A stretch of 32,365 nt of DNA from a virus, in IMG/VR virus record IMGVR_UViG_3300025141_010109, positions 1-32,365 of that record. One strand, written 5' to 3'. Below are positions 8,430 to 16,788 of this stretch, piece by piece. The position numbers were made by a program, and so were the translations under genes. The notes below the pieces were generated by a model. The model made no database searches. It saw only the letters and a list, made by a program, of their open reading frames with translations, and was not told the DNA's origin. Each line of letters opens with the position of its first letter. Position 1 is the first letter of the stretch.

Positions 8430-9049
8430 AACAAATCTACTATTCTAATTGATTCAAATGCTTCAACATACTTCCTACCAATTTGTAATCCACGTGTTCT
8501 TGCTATGTCTGTAACATACTCTTTACACATAAATGCTCGTTCTAATTGAGTTTCATAGCAATCTAACATTTTTATTTTTGCGTCTATATCTTCTTTAGCT
8601 AAGGAAATAAAAACATCTGTACTAAATGTTCTATTATTCCATGGTAATTCATAGCCTAATATTGTTGAATGTTTGAATGCTCTAAATGTTTCTTGATATA
8701 CTATTTGATGGTCTTGGTGATGATCGTATGATGAAGGACAAAATATAATATCATATTTTTCTTTTTGTTGCAAATTCCAAAAATAATCTAATAATTTTTG
8801 TCTAGACTCATTTAGAACTCTAGGTTCAAAATTTGCAAATGTTGCATTAGCTCCTATGACCTTCATAGCATTAAAAAATTCCTGTACAGGGTCTCCTGTT
8901 GATAATGGCTGCGCAGAAGTTAATGCTAATGCATCTATCTGATACGTATCACGATATTTATGTAATGTTGCTCCGCATCCTAATTCGATGTCATCTGTAT
9001 GTGGAGCAATTGCTAATATTCTTTTCATATTTATTTTTTTATTTGTCAT
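8426..9049 (-). CDS. PIG-L/LmbE family N-deacetylase
   Basis: 207 residues. Zinc-dependent hydrolase that typically removes an N-acetyl group from GlcNAc-type sugars. Seen: the signature AxxPHTDDIELGCG with H17, D19 and D20 (numbering from ATG 9049), and the second metal motif DHHQDH near residue 110, which supplies the remaining His ligand. Length is typical. The ATG at 9049 has GGA about seven bases upstream and overlaps the preceding gene by 11 bases. A second ATG at 9028, immediately before the conserved first strand (MKRILAIAP), lacks a visible ribosome site but fits the family's usual start. In this cluster it may free an amino group on a sugar before further modification or before the radical SAM step. 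Confidence 0.88.
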   Translation of the reverse strand: MTNKKINMKRILAIAPHTDDIELGCGATLHKYRDTYQIDALALTSAQPLSTGDPVQEFFNAMKVIGANATFANFEPRVLNESRQKLLDYFWNLQQKEKYDIIFCPSSYDHHQDHQIVYQETFRAFKHSTILGYELPWNNRTFSTDVFISLAKEDIDAKIKMLDCYETQLERAFMCKEYVTDIARTRGLQIGRKYVEAFESIRIVDLL

Positions 9050-9776
9050 CTGATTTCCAATTTTTTAATTTGTCAACAATATTATCAAATATATCTCCTG
9101 TTGTTTTATGTCTATCCATTGAGGGTTGTTGGTTTTGATATCCAAAAGCTATGTCTTCTGTTGTTTTATCTGGTTCTAATGCTCCTACAGGTATTTTTTT
9201 ATTTACATTTGGATGAATTCTCTGTTTATGTAAATACCAATCAAATAATTTGATAACTCTTAAATTAGCTTCCATTGCAAGGTCTCGTATACATTCATCT
9301 GATGATCTATGACATGTTACTAATTCTGCTATATCATACCATTTTTTACTTATGCCAAAGTGTGTTGGAAATTCATCTTTTTTCCAATCTTCATTGCTAC
9401 CAACTGTCCATATTAAAAATGGTTCATTTAAATATTCTTCACATGCATCGCTCATAAATTTATCCCAATTAGCTTTTTCACAGAATACGTCGTCGGCAAT
9501 AAAAAATATTATATCTCCTGTTGCAACTGTTGCCCCTGTATTTAGATATTGTTCTAATGGAATTCTTGGAGTTTCAAATATTTGTATATCTACATTATAT
9601 TTTTTACTCATATTTTTTATTTCTTGTAGATTCTTTTTTGTTTCTAAATCATCATCATCTATAACAGCAATATATTCTATATTTTCATTTTCTTGTGCTC
9701 TGACAATAAATGATTCTAAAGATTCGATTAAATATTTAGGCCTGTCACGTGACATTGTTACTAATGATATTTTCAT
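9039..9776 (-). CDS. Family 2-like glycosyltransferase
   Basis: 245 residues from ATG 9776, which forms an ATGA overlap with the stop of the kinase gene; a further ATG at 9818 exists but would lie deep inside that gene. Seen: GT-A first strand and loop KISLVTMSRDRPKYL, an acidic IDDDDLE segment near 39-45, and FFIADDVF near 90-97 in the place of the DxD motif. The C-terminal third (after about 200) is polar and rich in charged residues. Family role: transfer of a sugar from a nucleotide donor. Nothing in the sequence fixes donor or acceptor. It is translated between the kinase and PIG-L genes. Confidence 0.72.
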   Translation of the reverse strand: MKISLVTMSRDRPKYLIESLESFIVRAQENENIEYIAVIDDDDLETKKNLQEIKNMSKKYNVDIQIFETPRIPLEQYLNTGATVATGDIIFFIADDVFCEKANWDKFMSDACEEYLNEPFLIWTVGSNEDWKKDEFPTHFGISKKWYDIAELVTCHRSSDECIRDLAMEANLRVIKLFDWYLHKQRIHPNVNKKIPVGALEPDKTTEDIAFGYQNQQPSMDRHKTTGDIFDNIVDKLKNWKSDDK

Positions 9777-10510
9777 ATGGTTGCAACTCCTGATTTTTGA
9801 ACAACGGTTGTTGTACATTCTTGTGCAAAATTTATTGCTTTTTCGATATCATTACTTTTTATATATTCATAAACAAGCCCAGCTATAAATGTATCACCTG
9901 CTCCGGAGACATCTTTTACAGAAACATCTGTTGTTGGATATATTTTACCTTTATATTCACAACCATATTTACCTTTGGTAACAATTAATTTTTCTTGTAA
10001 CCTTGGATAATTTGGTAATTTTTCAAAATTCTTGTGATGTTCTTGACTATTAATTTTAATAAAGTCTATATTATTACACCAATTGCCTAAAAACTTTTTT
10101 GTATCTAAAAATACTGGACATTCAAAATTCTCAGCTATTAATTTTATATCTTCTTTTTCTAAAAATCCTTTACAATAATCCGATATAACAACTGCATCAT
10201 ATGAACGAGTTTTTGAATCGCTTACATCTGCAGATATTCTTTCACATTTATCATTTTCATCTACTCTTAATACCATTTGATTATATCTTTCATCAACATA
10301 TCTAATTTTTTTAATTTCTTTAGTATTTGTAATGATATCAACATCTGCTCCTAACACTTCTAAATTAACTTGTACGTTAGCTGCCATACCTGGGTTTGTT
10401 TTTTGATATAGCGGTTTTATTACTGGTACAGGAGCTTCTGGGGCTAGCCTTTCAATCTCTCCATACACAAATACATCTGTACAACTGTCTCCTACTACTA
10501 ATATTTTCAT
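9773..10510 (-). CDS. PfkB-family sugar kinase, HldE N-terminal-domain-like
   Basis: 245 residues. Seen: N-terminal VVGDSCTDVFVYG, then RLAPEAPVPV near 21-30, close to the RxSPEAPVPV block of HldE/RfaE kinases, an NPGMAANVQVNL substrate loop near 39-50 and the C-terminal catalytic GAGD motif with D206 as predicted base. Family role: HldE's first domain phosphorylates D-glycero-D-manno-heptose 7-phosphate at C1 on the way to ADP-heptose. The protein is about 70 residues shorter than the usual kinase domain and has no nucleotidyltransferase domain attached. It could act on a heptose or another sugar phosphate; the partner nucleotidyltransferase is not in the window. ATGA overlaps link it to the SDR gene before it and the glycosyltransferase gene after it. 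Confidence 0.78.
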   Translation of the reverse strand: MKILVVGDSCTDVFVYGEIERLAPEAPVPVIKPLYQKTNPGMAANVQVNLEVLGADVDIITNTKEIKKIRYVDERYNQMVLRVDENDKCERISADVSDSKTRSYDAVVISDYCKGFLEKEDIKLIAENFECPVFLDTKKFLGNWCNNIDFIKINSQEHHKNFEKLPNYPRLQEKLIVTKGKYGCEYKGKIYPTTDVSVKDVSGAGDTFIAGLVYEYIKSNDIEKAINFAQECTTTVVQKSGVATI

Positions 10511-11448
10511 AAATTTGTAAAATTACTATTATTGCAATTGATGATCATCTTATATGCTTTGATTAATTCTGTTATGCCTTGGTCTATTGAAATACTTGGT
10601 TCCCAACCAAAACTTTCTAATTTTTCATTTGAGACTATATAGTTTCTATTATCATGATCTGACTGAAAATCGTTTTCAATTATTACAAAGTCTGGAAAGA
10701 ACAGTTTTACTTTCTTTGCTAATTCTAATTTTGTAAGATTTGCGTCTGATAATCCTACATTGAATACATTATTCTTCATTTTATCATAATTCTCTATACA
10801 GAACATAAATGTATATGCGATATCTCTAACGTGTATATAATTTCGTTTATAATGTGATTGGAATAATACAATACATCCTTCTACAATCGCTTTATGAACA
10901 AAATCATTTACTAATAAATCAGTTCTCATTCTTGGAGATGCTCCAAATACAGTTGCTAATCTTAAACATATTCCTGCATCCCACTCTAAAATATATTTTT
11001 CTGCTTCACATTTTGTAACTGCATAGTGTGATAATGGATTAAATGAACTTTCTTCTGTTATGATATCATCTGAACTTCCGTATTGACTATTAGTGTTAGG
11101 CATAATCAATTTTTGTCCAGTTCTTTTATTATCTACAAGAGTTTGTATTTGTCCGTAATTCACCCGAGTTGCTAACTCTTTATCTCTATCACATGCATGA
11201 GCTCCTACAATAGCTGCTAATGGTATTATAATATCATGTTGATCTTGTAATTCCTTTAGACGTTCAGTATCAGTGACATCGCCTACCTCTAATCTAAAAC
11301 ATGGGTCGTTACAATAATGTAAATGTGATAACTGTTTATACATTAAATTATCAAATACAGTAACTTCATATCCATTATTTAATAATTCTTCTGTTAATAT
11401 CGATCCTAGGTAGCCTGAACCACCTGTTATTAATACTCTATCTTTCAT
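10507..11448 (-). CDS. NAD(P)-dependent sugar epimerase/dehydratase (extended SDR)
   Basis: 313 residues. Seen: cofactor loop TGGSGYLG (G9, G12, G15), PLAAIVGAHAC near 76-86, NTNSQYG near 118-124 and the catalytic pair Y142xxxK146 (HYAVTKCEAEKY). A later YIHVRDIA segment is typical of nucleotide-sugar SDRs. The start ATG has GGAG ten bases upstream. It lies directly after the ColD-like dehydratase gene, which makes it the first candidate to process the 4-keto-3,6-dideoxy product, in the role ColC plays in GDP-colitose formation. Sequence alone does not separate a reductase from an epimerase. Unlike the SDR at 232-1182 it has the canonical TGGxGxxG loop. Confidence 0.85.
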   Translation of the reverse strand: MKDRVLITGGSGYLGSILTEELLNNGYEVTVFDNLMYKQLSHLHYCNDPCFRLEVGDVTDTERLKELQDQHDIIIPLAAIVGAHACDRDKELATRVNYGQIQTLVDNKRTGQKLIMPNTNSQYGSSDDIITEESSFNPLSHYAVTKCEAEKYILEWDAGICLRLATVFGASPRMRTDLLVNDFVHKAIVEGCIVLFQSHYKRNYIHVRDIAYTFMFCIENYDKMKNNVFNVGLSDANLTKLELAKKVKLFFPDFVIIENDFQSDHDNRNYIVSNEKLESFGWEPSISIDQGITELIKAYKMIINCNNSNFTNL

Positions 11449-11450
11449 AT

Positions 11451-12626
11451 TTATGCTCCATTTAATATCTCGAGAAGTTTATCTATTTTACTTTTTTCTA
11501 ATGATGGATAATTTCCTATGTACCAACTAAAATCAGATACATGCTCTACTGTCGGAAATTGATCAAGTGGTACTTGCTTGTCCTTAAACATAGGCTGCCG
11601 TAATTGATTGCCTCCTCCTGATAATCCTCTTCTGAATTCTACTTTGTTCTCTCTTAATATATTTTCTATTCTGTCTCTTAATTTCCAATCTTGATCGTTC
11701 ATAATCACAATAAATGCATAATTACATTGTCCATTCATATGAAAATCTGTGTGATATTTTGTTGAATCTAAATTATCTATAAAATATTTGAAGTTATCAA
11801 TTCTTAATATATTGTTCTGATCTAACTTTTCTATTTGTGATAATCCTAACACAGCATTGATTTCAGTACTTCTAAAATTATGTGCTGGTCCTATGAATAT
11901 AAAATCTGGGTTAAGTTGTGGGTTATCATCTATATGCTGTTGTTTAATAGTTGGGTCATCAAATTCTCTTACCATGCCATGCGATCTTAATGATCTACAT
12001 AATTCATAAAACGATGAATCATTAGTACATACCATTCCGCCCTCTATAGTTGACATATGATGTGCAAAGTAAAAACTAAAATTACTTGCATATCCTATAG
12101 AACCTAATTTAATACCTTCGTGTGTTGCACCATGTGATTCACTAACATCTTCTATTAATTTTATATTATTACGTTTACAAATATCTAATAATCTTTTTGA
12201 TAACCCACTTAGTCCTAATACATGAGTAATGAATATAGCTCTTGTTTTATCTGTAATGGCTTGTTCTAATTGGTCTAGATCGAATGATAAATTTTTAAGG
12301 TTTATATCTACAAACTTTAAATCAAATCCAGCAAATACGACTGAGTTAATATCTGATATCCATGTTAGTGGTGGTACTATTATTTCTCCACCTTCTGGGT
12401 AGTTATTTTTTAGTGCTAACATAGTTAATACATTTGCTGAAGTTCCTGAGTTTACAAATACGCTATGTTTCACTCCTAACCATTCTGACCATTTTTGTTC
12501 TAATTCACGAACTTTAGGTCCATTAGTCAATCGTGGAAGTGGGTCTTGTTGCAAAAATTCAATCAAGGCATCTATATCTTTACGATCTATATTATTATCC
12601 ATTAATGGTAAGTTAAAATCTTTCAT
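11451..12626 (-). CDS. ColD/RfbH-type nucleotide-sugar 3-dehydratase (PLP fold, Lys replaced by His)
   Basis: 391 residues of the DegT/DnrJ/EryC1 aminotransferase fold. Seen: NSGTSANVLTMLAL (59-72) for phosphate binding, the IEDVSESHGA cofactor block (158-167) with the usual Asp, and FSFYFAHHMSTIEGGM (183-198). In ordinary sugar aminotransferases this last block carries the PLP-binding lysine; here position 189 is His. That exchange is the hallmark of ColD (GDP-4-keto-6-deoxymannose 3-dehydratase) and of the RfbH/E1 dehydratases, which remove the C3 hydroxyl using PMP. Unlike RfbH, no ferredoxin-type Cys cluster is visible, which favours the ColD branch. With gmd nearby the expected product is GDP-4-keto-3,6-dideoxymannose. 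TAATG start with a strong AGGAG site. Confidence 0.87.
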   Translation of the reverse strand: MKDFNLPLMDNNIDRKDIDALIEFLQQDPLPRLTNGPKVRELEQKWSEWLGVKHSVFVNSGTSANVLTMLALKNNYPEGGEIIVPPLTWISDINSVVFAGFDLKFVDINLKNLSFDLDQLEQAITDKTRAIFITHVLGLSGLSKRLLDICKRNNIKLIEDVSESHGATHEGIKLGSIGYASNFSFYFAHHMSTIEGGMVCTNDSSFYELCRSLRSHGMVREFDDPTIKQQHIDDNPQLNPDFIFIGPAHNFRSTEINAVLGLSQIEKLDQNNILRIDNFKYFIDNLDSTKYHTDFHMNGQCNYAFIVIMNDQDWKLRDRIENILRENKVEFRRGLSGGGNQLRQPMFKDKQVPLDQFPTVEHVSDFSWYIGNYPSLEKSKIDKLLEILNGA

Positions 12627-14161
12627 TAATCTCCTAATATCTTTCTTTTTAATTTAATTTTTGTGTTTTTTGATATATTATCAACAGCTTGTTTTCCATA
12701 TTTAGATTCAATCTTTTTAAGAAATTTTGGAGATGTATGAAATGTTGTATATGCATCATCTCTAAACTTTAAGATTTCTTCTGATGTTAATGTATCAGTT
12801 GGAATTGGCTTTGTTGTGTATGAATGAAATGAATATCCTACATAATCTGTTGGTAATTCATGTCCAGCTTCGACTGCATCTTTGTATAATTGACTTCCAG
12901 GTAATGGCATTGCCGCATACCCATTCCATCCTAGACAAGCCAGATCCATTGCTAAATCTAAAGTCTTCTGCATAGTTTCTTTAGTATCTGTTGGTAATCC
13001 AAATATAAAGTTTGCCATCACATTGATACCAACATCTTCTACTTGACGAACAACTGACTTAATATCTACATCTTGGAATTTCCCTTTAGATACTTCTAAT
13101 CGTACATCCCTATCACCACTTTCAATTCCAATACCTAACCACTTAATTCCAGCATCCATTAGAAGTTTTAATATATCTGGTCTTCTGATTGTATCTACTC
13201 TCGAATATGCCCACATTCTTAATTTATCACCATAACCACGATCTATTAACCCTTGACATAATGGTTTATAGTACTTTGGATTAAGTAAGAACATTTCATC
13301 AATTATCCTTACATTCTCTACACCCATTTCCACCAACTTATCAAATTGTTTTAATACAAATTCAGGAGACCAATATCTCATAAGACTATAATTTCCAGCT
13401 ACTCCTATTTCTTCATTATCATCTCTATTTAGGATATTAATCATACAAAATTCACAAGCGAACTGACAACCTAATGACGTGTTAATAGCCGCATATGGAG
13501 TTCTTTTATTATTATCATACTCTGCGTGCCACATTGGACATCTATATAGATCGAATGGTCTTTTGTTATATGGTAATAAATCCCAAGCGTACCCCGGAAG
13601 ATCTATATCCATTCTATCTCTTGGTACTAAATTTTCTGGTTGATTTATTTTCACTATATCTCCATCACGATATGCTATTCCTTTAATCTTCTCAAGACAA
13701 TCTGAATAATCTGCATATTTTAATAAATTTCTTAATGCATATACTCCTTCATTTGTAAATACAATATCAATACTCTTTTCCTTTTCTAATGTTTGTGTTG
13801 GGAGTGCTTGTACATGTGATCCTATATAAGATATTGGTATATCAATATTTGATTCTTTAATATGATTTGATAATGCGATTGCTCCACTCATCATCGTTGT
13901 TCCAGCATTTACGTTTTGTCCGTAAACTACAAAACAAATCAAAGAAGGATTTTTATCCCTAATAACATCACATACTTCATCGTATGTTAATCCAGCAACT
14001 GCAGTGTCTAAGATATCTACGTTATATCCAATAGATCTGCATGATTCAGCTAACATACAAGCCCATGTTGGTGGTTCTATACCAGCATAATCTTTTGCTA
14101 ACTCTTGATATATTCCTTGTAAATTACTAGGTGCAATAAATAATACGTCTAATTTTTCCAT
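12626..14161 (-). CDS. Radical SAM protein with B12-binding-type N-terminal domain
   Basis: 511 residues. Residues 1 to about 150 look like the cobalamin-binding Rossmann domain of class B radical SAM proteins (LDVLFIAPSN, then an alternating strand/helix pattern with CFVVYGQN and PISYIGSHVQALP), but I do not see the DxHxxG loop that ligates cobalt through His. The radical SAM core carries C232-x3-C236-x2-C239 (TSLGCQFACEFCMIN), followed by IIDEMFLLN, GIGIESGD and FIFGLPTDT segments. Family roles include methylation of unactivated carbons and other radical rearrangements. A GGGAG site lies about eight bases before the ATG. It overlaps the methyltransferase gene upstream by 13 bases. Substrate unknown; a sugar or sugar-nucleotide is likely from context. 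Confidence 0.82.
   Translation of the reverse strand: MEKLDVLFIAPSNLQGIYQELAKDYAGIEPPTWACMLAESCRSIGYNVDILDTAVAGLTYDEVCDVIRDKNPSLICFVVYGQNVNAGTTMMSGAIALSNHIKESNIDIPISYIGSHVQALPTQTLEKEKSIDIVFTNEGVYALRNLLKYADYSDCLEKIKGIAYRDGDIVKINQPENLVPRDRMDIDLPGYAWDLLPYNKRPFDLYRCPMWHAEYDNNKRTPYAAINTSLGCQFACEFCMINILNRDDNEEIGVAGNYSLMRYWSPEFVLKQFDKLVEMGVENVRIIDEMFLLNPKYYKPLCQGLIDRGYGDKLRMWAYSRVDTIRRPDILKLLMDAGIKWLGIGIESGDRDVRLEVSKGKFQDVDIKSVVRQVEDVGINVMANFIFGLPTDTKETMQKTLDLAMDLACLGWNGYAAMPLPGSQLYKDAVEAGHELPTDYVGYSFHSYTTKPIPTDTLTSEEILKFRDDAYTTFHTSPKFLKKIESKYGKQAVDNISKNTKIKLKRKILGD
12631..12635 (-). promoter_or_regulatory. Shine-Dalgarno site of the ColD-like gene
   Basis: AGGAG on the minus strand, four bases before the ATG at 12624-12626. 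The site sits inside the last codons of the radical SAM gene, and that gene's stop shares one base with the ATG (TAATG). It fixes the start and implies translational coupling. Confidence 0.7.
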
Positions 14162-14883
14162 AGGTCAGCTCCCTGTACTATCCAAATATGTCCAGGTATT
14201 ATCTGAACATTACTTCCGAATTTTTCATATACGGCTTTTTGAACACCAGGATGACCTTTATCTTTAATATAATCTAAAAGAAGGTCATCTTCGGAATATG
14301 TATCTACGAAGTTAAAAGTTTCACAATCATGGCCACAAAGAATGCTATCATCTTTCATTTTTGGGATACATAATTCAATATCTTTAGTTACAGAAGCATA
14401 TGTGTGATCGCAATCAATAAAGCAAATATCCAAACTTTTATCAGGAATTTTATTTATCATCTCATGTGAATTTCCATTCAAAATAGTTATGTTATCTAAA
14501 TAAGTACTAATATTGTGCTTAAAAAGTTCTAGAATAATTCTAGAATTATCTGGGGTCGAAGGTCCAAGAGGTCCTGCTAAATGTCCGTGGGAGCCTCTAG
14601 TTCCAATATTTCCTTTAAACCAATCAACTGCATACAAATGTCCTTCATTTTTATGTATAGTGTCAATATATCCTTTAGTAGTTACACCATCCCATACGCC
14701 GATTTCTGCAACATTCATTCCATCTTTTGCAGACGTTCTAATTAAATCTGCAAAATGGCCAACTGGTCTACCTTCTTTATGGTAAACTATCTTTTCTTTT
14801 CCATTAGAATCGGTAAGTATAATCTTATACTGTGAGCTAGGTCCATGGTCATGTACTAGTACGATTTCTATTCTATCTTTCAT
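14149..14883 (-). CDS. Class I SAM-dependent methyltransferase (Methyltransf_24-like)
   Basis: 244 residues. Seen: a 50-residue N-terminal strand-rich lead, then motif I NVAEIGVWDG (57-66), the acidic strand end YAVDW with D87, and LDICFIDCDHTYASV in the second half with a metal- or SAM-binding IDCDH pattern, followed by GHDCE. This pattern is typical of small sugar O-methyltransferases and cephalosporin-hydroxylase-like proteins. Family role: methylation of a hydroxyl on a sugar or peptide. The start is supported by an AAAGGAAA site directly upstream. The gene is separated from the TPP enzyme gene by 17 bases. Related methyltransferase-like sequences occur at 18250-18966 and in the fusion at 4788-6125. 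Confidence 0.78.
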   Translation of the reverse strand: MKDRIEIVLVHDHGPSSQYKIILTDSNGKEKIVYHKEGRPVGHFADLIRTSAKDGMNVAEIGVWDGVTTKGYIDTIHKNEGHLYAVDWFKGNIGTRGSHGHLAGPLGPSTPDNSRIILELFKHNISTYLDNITILNGNSHEMINKIPDKSLDICFIDCDHTYASVTKDIELCIPKMKDDSILCGHDCETFNFVDTYSEDDLLLDYIKDKGHPGVQKAVYEKFGSNVQIIPGHIWIVQGADLWKN

Positions 14884-14900
14884 AATTTCCTTTATTTAAA

Positions 14901-16784
14901 TTAGTCCCATTCTTTATTTGGAAACGTAACTGGATACGTTAACGTATCTAGATTCATTGATATGTCTAAAGGCTTGATATACATATTTTTTAAAAATTCT
15001 TCTCTATCTAAATATGGATACATATCTTCGATTGGTGTTTGCCATCCAATAATCCTTGGATCGTATTGATGATACTCTCTACAATCTACATCTATTATTA
15101 GTGGACCATCATGATCTAAAAGTTCTCTAATTTGTGTACGAACTTTATCATAATCCATTCCGCTATTTATACTCAATGTATCTAAGCCATAAGCTTCTGC
15201 TACTTTTAAGAAGTCTGGTGGACAATATCCTAATGGTCCGCATGCTTCCATTCTTCCTTCAAAATTAACTTTTTGAAATGCTTTTGTAATTCCATAAATA
15301 TGATTATTCAATACAATAGTTTTAACTCCTACATTGTAATTAACTAACGTTTGTAGTTCTTGAATATTCATATTCATTCCACCATCGCCGATTATACATA
15401 CTACATTTTGCTTTTTCTTGTCAGATGCAAACCAAGCTCCTATAGCTCCTGCAAAGGAGAATCCCATAGGTGAATTTCCATTATTAGTAAAATATCTTTG
15501 ACCGGTTTTAGTGTTAAATGAATGATTAGTTGCAACTACATTACCTCCACAATCAGCTACGAGAATATCGTCTTTTTTCATTTCATCTGATAATATATTT
15601 AAGAATGCATACGGATGTACATATTTCTTAGGCTCGAACATCTCTGGCGTGCATGTAGGGTATTTCTTTTTCCATGTGATACATTGCTTAGTCCACTTAC
15701 TGAAATCTGGTACTTCATCATGTTCAGTTATTGCTACTTGACCTGATTTTATTCTACATATTAATGCTCTGATAAACTTTTTAGCATCACAATAAATACA
15801 CTCATCAAATGGAACCTGTTGTAATTTTCTTTGCAGTCCTGGTTTATCTACATCAACCATATATTTTTTAGCTTCTCTTGCAAAACTATGAATATTTCCT
15901 CCAGTTATTCTTCCAGATATTCTACTTCCGATTGCTAATAAAAGATCTGAATTTTGTATTCCAAAGTTTCTGCCTTCTCCTCCGTATGTACCAATTCTAC
16001 CTCCATAGTATTCATAATCAGAACATATAATATCTAATGCATTCCAAGTTGGATACACTGGAATTTTTAACAGTCTTCCTAATTCTAACATGTCATCTAT
16101 TGCACCAGCCAATCTTACTCCACCTCCGATCATCAAAACTGGTCGTTTAGCTGTACTGAGATCTTTTATATATTGATCAATCTGATCATTAACTATATCC
16201 ATCTCGTATGTATTTTGTACAATACTAGCATCATATCCTATTAATTTATCCGGATCGATTTCGGCCTTTGCTATATCAATTGGCACATCAATATGTACTG
16301 GTCCAGGCCTACCCTCTTTCATTATATGGATAGCCTTTTCTAGTTCATATTTTATATCTTCTGGTTTTTCAATCATCACTGAATATTTTGTAACTGGTTT
16401 GAAACATCCTACTTGATCTGATTCTTGAAATCCGACTTGTCTAATCTCTTTTGTCGGTCTCATGAATTCTAATTTTATCTGTCCAGTTATGAACAAACAA
16501 GGTACTGAATCATAAAAACAATTTCCAGCTGATGTAATTAAATTTTGTCCTCCAGGACCACTTGTTGCCATAGCAACTCCAAACTTTCCATTTACCTTTG
16601 CATATCCTTCGGCTGCAAATCCACACGCTTGCTCGTGCATTGGTGCTATATATCTTATTCCTTTTGCCCTGACAAAACCATCTACTAAATGGCCTGTTGC
16701 GGCGCCATACACTTGGAATACTTCTTTTACGCCATATTGTGCTAAACGATTTACTAAATAATCTGCTAGTTTTATTTTTGCCAT
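14901..16784 (-). CDS. Acetolactate synthase-like TPP enzyme
   Basis: 627 residues with the three-domain layout of pyruvate-dependent TPP enzymes. Seen: N-terminal PYR domain with the cofactor-activating Glu E51 (MHEQACGFAAEGYAK) and SGPGGQNLITSAGNC; a central domain with MIGGGVRLAG and a Rossmann-like region; and a C-terminal PP domain with the TPP-magnesium motif G466-D467-G468...N473. Family role: decarboxylation of pyruvate or a related 2-oxo acid and transfer of the two-carbon unit. In bacterial sugar pathways the relative YerE adds an acetyl unit to C4 of a 4-keto-3,6-dideoxy sugar. Branched-chain amino-acid synthesis is the alternative, but no IlvC or IlvD gene is visible. It is immediately downstream of panB. 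Confidence 0.87.
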   Translation of the reverse strand: MAKIKLADYLVNRLAQYGVKEVFQVYGAATGHLVDGFVRAKGIRYIAPMHEQACGFAAEGYAKVNGKFGVAMATSGPGGQNLITSAGNCFYDSVPCLFITGQIKLEFMRPTKEIRQVGFQESDQVGCFKPVTKYSVMIEKPEDIKYELEKAIHIMKEGRPGPVHIDVPIDIAKAEIDPDKLIGYDASIVQNTYEMDIVNDQIDQYIKDLSTAKRPVLMIGGGVRLAGAIDDMLELGRLLKIPVYPTWNALDIICSDYEYYGGRIGTYGGEGRNFGIQNSDLLLAIGSRISGRITGGNIHSFAREAKKYMVDVDKPGLQRKLQQVPFDECIYCDAKKFIRALICRIKSGQVAITEHDEVPDFSKWTKQCITWKKKYPTCTPEMFEPKKYVHPYAFLNILSDEMKKDDILVADCGGNVVATNHSFNTKTGQRYFTNNGNSPMGFSFAGAIGAWFASDKKKQNVVCIIGDGGMNMNIQELQTLVNYNVGVKTIVLNNHIYGITKAFQKVNFEGRMEACGPLGYCPPDFLKVAEAYGLDTLSINSGMDYDKVRTQIRELLDHDGPLIIDVDCREYHQYDPRIIGWQTPIEDMYPYLDREEFLKNMYIKPLDISMNLDTLTYPVTFPNKEWD

Positions 16785-16788
16785 AATT

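Noticed and set aside
9352-9888. Open frame of 178 codons on the plus strand
   Set aside because: It lies antisense to the glycosyltransferase and kinase genes, both of which have clear family motifs. The translation is rich in Ser, Leu, Phe and Ile, as expected from reverse-strand reading of AT-rich genes.
11451-12626. Perosamine-type (PerA) or other sugar aminotransferase
   Set aside because: The cofactor lysine needed for transamination is replaced by His189, which fits ColD/RfbH dehydratases instead.
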